Assembly (NCBI GenBank): GCA_008477525.1
Contig: SPDT01000001.1
Location: forward strand, 2,232,001 to 2,296,000
From: Hypomyces perniciosus
Lineage: Eukaryota > Ascomycota > Sordariomycetes > Hypocreales > Hypocreaceae
Reading direction: 5' to 3'
Length of the DNA stretch: 64,000 nt
In this document: positions 45,883 through 56,732 of the stretch, one piece after another
Layout of the letters: the number at the start of each line of letters is the position of its first letter
How positions within the stretch are numbered: the first letter of the stretch is position 1
The notes under the pieces: model-generated
Databases searched by the model: none
Seen by the model: only the letters and a program-made list of their open reading frames with translations
What the model was told of the DNA's origin: nothing
Position numbers and translations under genes: made by a program

Positions 45883-48800
45883 CATTATTATATTTAGTTT
45901 TTTTAATAGTTTTTCTTTAAAAGGGCATTTATATATAAAGATAAAGGTTATTTACTATAAGGCAAATTTAAAGATAATTAAATTAATTTTCCTATAAAAC
46001 TATATTTCGGTAATTCTTTATAATTGTATAATTAAGTTTATTTTTAAAACATTTATAAGCTTTAAAATAGCATTTAAAAGAGTATTAGTTTTAAGTTTAA
46101 TTGCATTATCTAGAATCGCTACTTATATTATTATTTTAACTTACTCTGCCTTTAATAGTTCCTTTTTATTATCTATACTTTTAGTTCTACCTTTTTTATT
46201 ATATTATAGTCTAAAATGTATAGCCTTTAAAGCTATAAGTATAGGGTTTAAATGTAATTGCTTTTTCTTAATTAGTTTTTCTATTTAAAGCCGTAATAGC
46301 TTCTCTTTAATTTATTTATCCGCTTTATTAATTATATAAATGCGCTTTTATCTTTTACTGGTTATAGGGTTAATGAAAAGAGTTTAATTAAATAATTCTT
46401 TAGTTAAGCTAGTCTAGTTATATTTATTTAAAGGTTCCTTTAAAAAGGCTGTTTTAGCTAGGTTTATAGCAAAAAAATTTAACCCTTTTTATTTATATAT
46501 TATCCCTTTTATTAGCAATTATTTAATCTCTGCCCATAAAGTATGTAATATTTATTATTAATCCCTTTATAGGAATTATATTTAACCTTTATAATGCCTA
46601 GATTTTAAATCTTTTTTTATACTTTACTTTATTATAGATAATATTAAAGAGTTTAGCTTTATAAGTAGTTAATTTTTAGTTAAAGAAGCTAGGTTTTATT
46701 TTTTTATAAGTAATAGGCTTAGCGAAACTTTATTTTAAACTTTAAATAATTCTATTTAAAGTGCTAATATTTTTATATATATATCCTAATAGTTATAACT
46801 GCTATAATAACTTAAGCTAGGATTAAGGTTTTCTGCAGGCTTACTTAAGTTATTTTTACTGTTAGGTTATATATTATAAACCTATAGCCTTTATTATAGG
46901 CTAATTTAGCGCAGTTTTAAAGAAAATAACTTTTATTTATATAATATTAATAGTATTTAATATTAATAACTGCCTTTAAGTAATAGATAAAGAAAGTATT
47001 TAATATATTATTATATAAAAGGTTTATTATATTAATATTATTAATATTATTAATAGTAATTAATAAAATAAAAGGTCTTTATTTAAATATATTGCCGCTA
47101 ATAGTAATATAATAGTATTCTTTTTCTTTAAAGTTAATTACGTTTTTTTTTTCTAGAAAAGTTAAATTGCTAGCTTATTAAATTCTTTCAATAAAGCGTT
47201 TATTTAATCTTTAAACTGTAAAGTTATAGTTTACTTTATAGGCTTAGGCTATTATTCTTTTTATTTTTTTACCTTTAAGTTTAACTTTAACTTAAATAAA
47301 TCTAATAAATCCTTAATCTTAAATAATGCCTTATTAAACTTTTAAAAATAGGCTCTTTAAATATTAAGCTTTGTTAATATTTTATTATAGAAAAGTGTTT
47401 AGACCTTAATATACACTAAATCTTTAAAATTATTAATTTTTTTAATCCCTTTTAAAGTTATTATTACTTAAAGCAGCTTTAATAGTATTGCTTTTATAAT
47501 ATTATAAAAATATAGTATTACGATCTTTTAATTTCTTTATTTAGCTTTTAATAAAGGTATTAATATTAAAGTAATTAATCTATTATAGATTATATTCCTA
47601 TAAGTTTATACCAATAAAGGCTTTAAAGTTATACTATATATAATTCTAATTGATCTTTATTATATTACTTACAGTATTATATAAGCTTTTTCTTTATTTT
47701 ATTTTAGCTAATACTTTCTTGAATAAAAATTTAAACTATTTTTTATGTTTTTATTTTTATAGATAGTTTTAAATACCTCCTTTAATCTTTAATTAAAATT
47801 CTATAATTTTCTATTTTTTACTTATAGTTTTGTAGGAACTAGGATATATTTTTACTATTAAATTTATTTATAAAGTTAATCTTTATTAATAGCTTTATAC
47901 TTTAAATATTTTTAAAGGCTTAAATAAAAAAGAGGATGTTTTAAAATAATGATTTCCCTTTTTCCGCTAAAAAGTTTAACTTTTCCTTAATTTTTATTAT
48001 AATAGATGTAAATATTATTAATATTAGGTTAAGTGTATAATTAAATAATTCTTTAGGTTAAAGGGTTAAAAAGGGGGTTATATTTAGTATTTTAATAAAA
48101 GGAGGTTATGAGTTTAATTTAAACTCTTTTACTTTAAGTTAAAGTAAATTATTAAAGTTTTAATTAAATAGTTTTTTGATAAAAAAATACCTTTTTTCTT
48201 GCAGATTAAAGTTATTTAATTTAGATAACTAGCCCTTAAAGAAGTATTCCTTTTTTAATTAAAAAAGGGATATATTTTATTAGTAAAAGAGCTGTAGCGA
48301 TACATTCTGTTAAAGTAAGGAGTTCTTTTATAAAGAAAAAGGGTTATGTTTATCTATTTAAAATAAAGAAATTAACTAGTCTTTTAAACATAGTTTTTTA
48401 TATTAATATTAATTATAAAATATTAAGTTATTATTCTTTTTATATTTTCTTTAACTATTGTTAATATATGTAAAGATAGCCTATATATTAGAAATTGCAA
48501 AAGCAGTAAAAATAGTGCTTGTATTTAAAATTAAAGAAAGTTTAGCTAGGAACATTAATAAAATTAAAATAAAGTCTCTATATTAAAAGATAAAATAATT
48601 AATATATCCTTTATTAGCCCCTTATAGTTATTTTACCTATTAATTTACCTGCTAGTAAGTAAAATAGGGGTTATAATAGTGTATTACTAGTTTAAAGGGG
48701 CTTAGGTTATATAATACTGACTATTTTACCTGTATATTTGCTTTTACTATAGTAACTGGCTTTTTAGCAATTTCCTTTACGTTTTTAGTTTTTAATTGGC

Positions 48801-49148
48801 AGGTATTATTAATTAGTAGTTTCTTAAAGTTCCACTCTTTTATTATAGTTTAGCGCATTATATTTAAGTCAATTAATCTTAATATTCTTTTTAGAAATTA
48901 TAACTAAATAACTTACGTTTTTAGAGTTAAGTATTATATTAATTTATATTAAGTAATTGCAGAAAGGGTTTTGAGCTATTTCCTTTAGCTAATTATTTTA
49001 TATTTATACTAAAATTTAATCACGCTAGACTATAGTTTTATTAATAGTTATATAAAGGTAGGTTTTAGTAGTAGTATAAAAGTGCTTTTATTAATTACTT
49101 TTTAAAATATAATCTTTAAAATTTCCTTTTATTTTAATTACTAGTTTT

Positions 49149-49551
49149 ATTAAAAGGGAATTAACACTTTAAAATATATATATATATATATATACCTATA
49201 TATAACAACTAGTATTAAGCGCAGGAACCGCGCTCTTAATAAAACTATAACGCAGCGATTAAGTAATATAAAAATTAAAAAATACTGTAGATTATTTAAT
49301 TATAATGCCAGCAGCTAAGAGAAATTAACAGTTACCTTTATACGCCTTAGCGGCTATATTCTTATAGGTAGGGTTATATATTAAAGGGGGAAAAAGGTTA
49401 ATATTTATTAAACTAAATCTATCTGTATATCTTTATACTCTTATACTTTCTTAATTTCATAGCTATTTAAATAAACAGTTAACCTTTCTCGGGTAAGTTA
49501 ACAAGAAAAATGCAGGTGTATTAGGTATATTAGTTACCCCTAATAAACTAT
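49149..49551 (+). repeat. Direct repeat of about 405 bp, left copy
   Basis: Starts GGGAATTAACACT and contains the palindromic core GCGCAGGAACCGCGC and AATGCCAGCAGCTAA. Matches 51073-51480 in the same orientation. Size and spacing recall LTRs, but no coding sequence is readable between them. Confidence 0.7.
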
Positions 49552-50109
49552 ATTATAAAGTTAATGCATTAATATATTTATATAAAGGCAGCTTTCTAGA
49601 TATAGTCTTGCTCTTTCTTTTAAATTATTTATAGCAGTATTGTATAGAGATATAAAAGGTTACTAGTGCTTAAAATTAAATAAGTCTTTATATCCTTCTA
49701 GGCTATTTTAACTAGATTATTAACCTATTAACTAAAATTACAGTATTATTTAATATAGTAATAAGCCTATTAAAGTTAAAAAGGTATATATTTATAAAAG
49801 ATATAGTGTAAAATATATACCTATATAGACTTATATAGTAACCTTATTGCAGCTTAAATTAACTTAAAATCAATTTCTTTATTAATATAAATTATATGCT
49901 TTTACGCTTTATATATACTATTAAAGCTATACTTGCATTTAATTAAAGTAAAGTTTAAAATGCTTTACCTAGCATTATTTTATATTATAGCTGAAGTATT
50001 AAGATTATTGTTAGTAGCGTTATTATTGTTATTATTATTTATATTAGTATTATTTTTCCTTAACTTCTTTTACTATAATTTAATATTAGCTTTAATCTTA
50101 GCGTTAATA

Positions 50110-50384
50110 TAAAATTAGCTAAATTAACTTATAGCTATATAAATAGGAAACTATTTTAGTTAGATTTTTCATAATAGGCATTGTGCCCATTATATTAAGT
50201 CTAGGGTAGGCGGGGTAGCTGGTCCTAGTTTAATTGTTATCGTTGAAGATAATAGAAATTTCCTCACTTACACCGAAGTTCCTCCGGAACTCGGTCCTAG
50301 CGTCGGGCCTAATTCCGGGTCTAGCCGGGATAGGAAGGTTACCTAAATACACTGAAATCCTTACTTTTTAGCCCTCCTTTTTAA
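50110..50384 (+). repeat. Dispersed repeat family, copy C
   Basis: Matches the second half of copy B and ends in the same CCTTACTTTTTAGCCCTCCT. It is the least RIP-altered version in places (CGTCGGGCCTAATTCCGGGT). Confidence 0.75.
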
Positions 50385-50503
50385 TATATAAATTACAGAA
50401 TTCCTATATTATTAGATCTAAATACTTTCCTATATTTTACTTAATCTATATATTTTAGATACACTTTAAAGTTAAATAGGATAGTATTTATTTTAGAAAG
50501 GGT

Positions 50504-50975
50504 ATTAAAAAGGAGGGCTAAAAAGTAAGGATCTTGGTGTAATTCGGATACTTTCCTCTTTTAGCTAAACCTGGATTTAGGCCTGATACTAGGACTAAGT
50601 TCCTGGCGGAACTTTAATATAAATTAAGAAATTTCTATTATCTTTAATAATAATAATTAAACTAGGACCAGCTACCCTGCCTACCCTGAACTTAATAAAA
50701 TAGGTATAATAGCTATTATAAAAAATCTAACTAAAATAGTTTCCTATTTATATAGCTATAAGTTAATTTAGCTAATTTTATATATAAATAAATTTTATGG
50801 AAAATAAAAATACAGCTATAAACCTAATTCTGCCACTATATATCTGTTATTTAATTAAAGGACTATTATAGAAAATAAAGCATTATTAATATAATTACTT
50901 TTGTAGCTATATAATATTATTTTATAGCTTTTAGCTATTATTATTATTTAAATAGATATAATTTATTGTTTAATC
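50504..50975 (-). repeat. Dispersed repeat family, copy D (inverted)
   Basis: Begins TTAAAAAGGAGGGCTAAAAA, the exact inverse of the end of copy C 120 bp to the left. It reads back through the whole repeat to about 50,975. C and D form a large tail-to-tail inverted pair that could fold into a cruciform. Confidence 0.7.
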
Positions 50976-51072
50976 CTTATAAAATACTTTTAAATGTTTC
51001 TACTATAATTGCTATTAAGTATATCCTTTAAAGCTAAGGTGTATCTCTATAGGGCTTATTATAATCCTACTT

Positions 51073-51480
51073 TATTAAGGGGGAATTAGCACTCCAAAAT
51101 ATATATACAATACATATATATAGCTATATATTATAACTGGTATTAAGCGCGGGAACCGCGCTCTTAATAGAACTATAAAGCAGCAATTAAGTAATATAAG
51201 GACTAAAAGATACTGCAGATTATTTAATTATAATGCCAGCAGCTAAAAGCAATTAACTATTACCTTTATATACTTTAGCGGCTATATTTTTATAAGTAAA
51301 GTTATATATTAAAAAGGGGAAAAGCGTAATGTTTATTAAACTAGGTTTATTTATATATTTTTATACTTCTATACTTTTTTAATCTAGTAGCTGTTTAAAT
51401 AAGTAGTTAACCTTTTTTAAGTAAGTTAATAAAAAAAATGCAGGTGCATGAAGTATATTAGTTACCTTTAATAAATTACT
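51073..51480 (+). repeat. Direct repeat of about 405 bp, right copy
   Basis: Partner of 49149-49551, with GCGCGGGAACCGCGC at its core. The two copies enclose the inverted pair C/D, suggesting nested insertion into an older element. Confidence 0.7.
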
Positions 51481-52331
51481 TTAATAGTATTAATAAAAGT
51501 ATATAAAGTTTATCAAACCTTTTTAATATAATCCCTTTATAACCTTTTAATATAAATTAAAATATTATTAAAGTATATAAATATAAAGTTATTTAAAAAA
51601 AGGTATAATATTAATTAATATATTATTAAAAAGCTATTAATATATTAATAAATTTAAAAAAAAAACTATTTATTATTTGTATAGGCTATAATATATATAA
51701 AATATAATTTTATATTCTTTTCCCTTTATAACTTTAATTTTATAAAATATAGCTATTATATTTAGCTTTATAAACTACTTTACCTTTATTAAACTATTAA
51801 AGGTTTTAAAAAAAAGACAAAAAGGTAATGATTTTACTATATTATTGCATTTAAGGTATAATAGTATATATAAAAGTAAATTCCTTTTTTAAGTTCTTAA
51901 ACAAAAAGAATAAAGGCTATACCGTCTAAACTACTACTTTAAATAAATCCTTTATTAAGTAAATTAAAAAGGGTTTTCTATAATATTAATCATTCTTTAT
52001 ATAATGTATTATAAAAGGGGCTATAAAAAAGCTTTAGTTTTTTACTATATTTATTAGTTTTTAACGGAATTTATAAATTAATTTTCAAGTAATATAATAA
52101 AGGTTTATAGGTTTTTTAAATTAATATACTTTTTTAATATTAAATAAATTAATAACTTAAAGGAAGTATATTTTTTTATTCTTTTTCATATAATAGTATT
52201 TTATTTATAATATTAAAGCCAATATAAGGTAAGCTTTTTATATAGCTTTAATATTTCTAGGCTTTTTTTTATTTATAAATTATAACTATAAGCTAGCTTT
52301 TTTATAATTAATTTCTTTTTAACTATATATT

Positions 52332-52744
52332 AGATCATAAATCCAGCAAAAGTGAAGCTCCACTTAATCTGCGTGGATAAGTAACTTTATATGCTATGTA
52401 ATATACCCCATAGGTGCGATAGTCCAGATAAAGCGCCTGTATTCCCTGTAATCCTAAAAGGGCAGGGCGCAGAGGACTTTTTCCTGCTAACCTTTAACTA
52501 CTATGGCTGCGGTGCCTAGATCTGTTTAAACTAGGTCTTTCTTTGGCTTTATTTTAATTCCCCTAAATAGTGGTAACCCTAGCGTATTTTAATTCCTCCA
52601 GGACAGAATCAAACTTGCAACCTAGAGCTATATTGGATAATTTCGCGCGAAACAATACCAGGCTTATAACTGTTAGACTATAAATCCAGTAAAAGTAAAG
52701 CTCTACTTAATCTGTATAGATAAGTGACCTTATATACTATATTA
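52332..52744 (-). repeat. SINE-like composite 1 with tRNA-type promoter boxes
   Basis: Read on the minus strand, a tail segment of about 70 bp is followed by a tRNA-like head, a body of about 230 bp (AGGCGCTTTATCTGGACTAT and others) and the same tail again, with a period of about 342 bp. The head has TAGTCTAACAG at 52680-52670, fitting the Pol III A box TRGYNNARNNG. It also has AGTTTGATTCT at 52615-52605, a B box (GGTTCGANTCC) with the changes RIP would make. A and B boxes are 65 bases apart, long for a plain tRNA but possible with an intron or long variable arm. It may be tandem units of a tRNA-derived SINE. Confidence 0.55.
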
Positions 52745-54145
52745 CACTATATTATATATTATTTAATTAACTGTTACTTTAAGTTTATTAAAAATTAAAT
52801 TATAATCTAGTTTATTTATTATATAAATATATAAATATTTAATATAGCTATATAAATTTAAGTAAATAACAATAATATAGTTAATTTTTATTTTTTTATA
52901 GATTTTAATAAATATTTTAACTTTTCTTTTAGTAATTTTAATTTATAAAAGGTATAACTTTTAAATAAAAAGAGAGTTTATAATAATATAACGCTTATTG
53001 TTAATATTAAATAGTACTATAATAAGTATATTCTTTATTTTAGTTTATAATATTACTAATTTATTAATTATTTACTTTTTAAACTCTTTTTATCTCTTTA
53101 AGTTTTCTTTTATAAACTTTAATATTTAATTTTATATTAAAGTTAATCTTTTAATTTATTAATAAAGTTAATATTTACTTTACTATTAATATATTAATTA
53201 TTATTAAACTTATATTTAATACTTTAAATTTAATATATTTAAACTTTACTATCTTTTTTATAAAATTAAGTAATATATCCCTTTTTTTATAATAGTAATA
53301 AATAATCTTTTTAATAATATTTGCTTTATTTATTAAAAAGCTATATGAATCTTAATTTTTATATAGTTTATAACCTGTGTTTAAATACTGCCTTTTTTAG
53401 TAATTATTTATATATAATCCTTTAAAGTATAATATAGTTAAAGCCTATTATATTTTCTTTATTAAAAGTAGTTTATTAAAGTAGCTTTTATATTTTTTTT
53501 AATTTAAATCTAATTACTTAATATAGTTCATACTATTTTAAACTTTAATAACCAATTTATTATAAGTAAATAATAAATTTATTATTATTAAATAGAAATA
53601 TAGTTTTTATAATAATGCTTTTTGAAATAAAACTTTTAATTTAATTAATTTAATTATTACTATTTACTTTAAAAAGCTTTTATTTAAAATAAAAAAATAA
53701 AATAAAAGTAAAGTCTTATCTCTTTACTTAAAAGTATATAGCTTTTATATAATTTAGTTTTAAAGTCTTTAATTTTTATAAGTATAGTTTAAATATTATA
53801 TAAATTCTATTAAATTATAGTTACTATTAGTTCCTTTTAATATATAAAAAGTAACTATTACTTATTTAAATATAATATTTAAATAAAAGTTAATAAACTA
53901 TTATTAGTTTTTATTACTTTTATAAAATGCTTTATTAAGTTTAATCTTTTTATATATCTTTTATATTTATATAATATACTGCTTTGATTTTTATAAAAAC
54001 TTATATAAATCAAAAAATAACTTCCTTTTGACTTTTCAAGTTTATGTAAACTTTAATATAAAAGTTAATATAGGCTTATAGTTATAGTTTATATAGGTTT
54101 TTATTTAAATTATAAAAGGAATTATATTTTATTTTCTTAATATTA

Positions 54146-54555
54146 AACTATAAATCTAGTAAAAGTAAAGCTTATATAATCTATATAGATAAGTGACCTT
54201 ATATACTATATAATATACCCCTTTGGTGCAATAGTCTTGATAGAGCGCCTGTATTCCCTGTAATTTTATATAAAAAGCAGGGCGTAAAGGGCTTTTTCCT
54301 GCTAACCTTAACTATAGCTGCAGTGCCTAGATCTAGTTAAACTAGGTCTTTCTTTAGTTTTATTTTAATTCCCTTAAATATATAGTAGGAACTTTAATGT
54401 ATTTTAATTCCTTTAAAATAAAATTAAACTTATAACCTAGAGCTATATCGGATAATTTCGCGTAAAATAATACCAGGCTTATAACTATTAGATTATAAAT
54501 CCAGTAAAAGTAAAGCTTTACTCAATCTATATAGATAAGTAACCTTATATACTAT
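54146..54555 (-). repeat. SINE-like composite 2
   Basis: Second copy of the structure at 52332-52744 with the same order and a spacing of 344 bp between tail segments. It is more AT-rich (A box now TAATCTAATAG). The body still shows GGCGCTCTATCAAGACTATT and GACCTAGTTTAACTAGATCT. Identical period in both copies argues against chance. Confidence 0.6.
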
Positions 54556-54780
54556 ATAACACTTAACTATTTAGCCTTTAAATCGCTAATACTATAAAAT
54601 TTAACTTTTTTATTAATATAGCTATTTATTTTTATAAAGGTAAAATAGTTTATTTAATCTATAACTATATATTATTGCCTTTAAAGGCTTAGTCTTTAAA
54701 ATTTACTATTTTCCTTTTATAGTAAAAGTTTTATTATTTACTGGCTAGGTAATAGCTGAGTTACAGATATATAATAAGTA

Positions 54781-55907
54781 TAGCCTAAATGGAAAGTATA
54801 CAGTTAAGGCACCTTTATATTATCTATTTATAACTGAGGGAGGGGTTCTATATTAGCTATATATATACAATATAGTTATGCGTATAGGGTTATAGCCGAG
54901 GTGGTTTTTTAATTAGGCAGGCGGTCTAATAGTAGTTGTATCTTCCGGATTTGGCGTAGTTGTAGTTCCGGGAGACATGGCCTAGCCTGTAATAACCAGT
55001 ATACGAAGGGGCGCGCTTCTCGTCTCATTAAAATAAGAGGATGGGAGGGGCGTGTGGTACCCATCCTCCGACCTTAATCCCGGCCCGCTTTAAGTTACCT
55101 CTGGAAAATAGCAGCTCGCTAATAAATATATACCTCATATGTTTGTGGGTGTGTTGGTGCGTATGCAGTGTTTACTTTTAGTCAATCCCTTGGTGGTGTA
55201 CCAAGGTGGGAGTTCGTGGCGATAAAGGTTAATAATAGAGGATAAAAGTAGGACACTATTCTGAGATACAGTAGGGTTAAGCAGCTATATCGTAACAAGC
55301 AAGTATAGATGTATCCGTTATTCTCCGCCGTTTGCCTTCCTTTGCCTCACTGGGCTGCCTTGTGTTCCGTTTCCTCCGCGGTGGAATTGGTGCTACGATT
55401 AGGGCACGACTCGCCCACGCCAAGCTCAAGAGAGAAACAGGACTATCCTGAGATGCCTGCGACTGTACTCCATACGGAGTAGGTCATTCGTAAGGCTATA
55501 AGGCCTTTCCAGTACGTCACGTGATTTGCCTTAGCGTTCCATCCGATTACATAATTGACTGTTAGCATCTGTAGCAGAATGGTCTACTCTTTCCAGCAGA
55601 AGCTCGTCTGAGGTCCAAATGCGGCAATACCAGACCAGGTGTTACAACTAGATGTCTAAAGTATTCTCGTTCACTACAAGTTCTTCCCCGCTCTATTTAT
55701 TTCCCGCTGTGGCGACCACGTGCCGCATTATTGAGATTCGTAGCAGCTTTCCTTTGTTATCTGATCTTTCACGTGAGCTCTCATATCCAAGCTCATCTCC
55801 CTACATATATAAAAAGGACGTTTCCAGCCCCTCTATAAAGTACCCCCTTCCTCTGTTCCAGATAGCTTGAATCAGAGTGTTTTTTAAAATATGACCATTA
55901 TGTCCCG
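54781..55907. other. GC-balanced island inside the AT-rich block
   Basis: Normal base composition returns at about 54,850 and continues to about 56,850. No complete gene is evident. AGGATGGG...CCCATCCT at about 55,030-55,065 is an inverted repeat with a 14-base loop. TACGGAGTA occurs near 55,477. The frame at 55652-55870 has no support. Confidence 0.5.
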
Positions 55908-56347
55908 CAGCTAGGTCTAACACTACGTCTTCCATGATCTTAATTTCGTTGCCGCGCTAATCGAGAAGCTATAATAATTTTCTATTAGTAAATACAGAGA
56001 ACAGTATAAAAGAGGATCAACCTTATATTCCTGTCTAATATCGATAGCAGCTTCCTAATATACCTGTGATATAGGCGACAAGAAGCACTAAGTTAGGTAC
56101 ACACAGAAATTGTGTTGTGGCGCTCGTATCTACTACAACCTACGCCTAACACTTGCCGCTTAACCCATTCCCCGCTGCAGCTGACTTCATCGCCGCGCTT
56201 ATTGAGAAGCATAGCCATAATCTTACTCGACTCATTCCTTGCTGCAGCCTTGACCACGTCGTCTGTGATTTTGACCATGTGACTAGGCTCCAAGAGGACT
56301 TCTATCACTTCTAGATAGCCTCGCGATATTGCTGCTGTCAAACTCAT
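55908..56347 (-). pseudogene. Remnant of an ankyrin-repeat protein gene
   Basis: The minus-strand frame from 56347 reads MSLTAAISRGYLEVIEVLLE, ITDDVVKAAARNESSKIMAMLLNKRGDEV. A second weaker unit lies near 55,996-55,908 (RGNEIKIMEDVV, with stops at Gln positions before it). The repeating pattern ITEDVVKAAAxNE...LLLxxRGDEV is familiar from degenerate ankyrin-like repeats at the C-terminus of fungal NLR-like (NACHT) proteins. Only the repeat tail survives, and stops divide the units. Confidence 0.6.
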
Positions 56348-56574
56348 AATGGATCTACAACCAGTTATCCAAGTTATTTCATCCGTAATTGAGCAATTCC
56401 GGTTATTTCATTTATCCTATTCTGTTTCATTCAGCCAGAACGGCTGATAGCTAATTCTTTAATGGCTAATAGTCAATTTATTATGTATTTAAGCAGCAGC
56501 CTTTCCCACCTAACTTGGCATAAGCAAGAATATCGAATTCAACTGTCTCTAGTCATTTAATGAGCCCTTATACT

Positions 56575-56732
56575 TATCACGGCACCAAACCCGCCCTCCA
56601 ATGACTCATTAGTATCACGTGTGTCCTTACATAACGACTTAGTCCTACACCTTCAAATTATATTCTTATAGCTTCTTACCTTATTTAAGGCACAATAAAG
56701 ATGTTACTTTAACCTGCTATTCTATATACTAT
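56575..56732 (+). repeat. Possible truncated LTR, adjacent to the gypsy LTR
   Basis: Starts TATCACGGCACC, the RIP-altered form of TGTCACGGCACC that opens the next segment at 56733. It ends with AACCTGCTATTCTATATACTA directly before it. It looks like an older related LTR partly replaced by the younger element. Confidence 0.4.

Larger units (their letters stand above)
33691..54780. other. RIP-degraded AT-rich repeat block
   Basis: About 21 kb made almost wholly of A and T in TA-rich steps, with CA, TG and CG steps rare and every frame crowded with stops. Only islands keep readable similarity; these are listed separately. No intact gene is seen. 37,520-45,317 and 45,883-49,148 hold nothing I can read beyond this composition, though LINE or gypsy debris is likely. 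RIP acts on repeats in many Pezizomycotina, turning CpA into TpA. Such blocks mark transposon clusters, subtelomeres or centromeres; which one applies cannot be told here. Confidence 0.85.

Noticed and set aside
52600..52690. Functional tRNA gene
   Set aside because: The boxes are 65 bases apart, the acceptor stem does not pair well and the sequence is repeated with RIP changes; a tRNA-derived repeat is more likely.
36000..54000. Possible CRISPR-like array in the AT-rich block
   Set aside because: Repeats are irregular in spacing and size, and the source is a fungal nuclear genome where CRISPR arrays are not expected.
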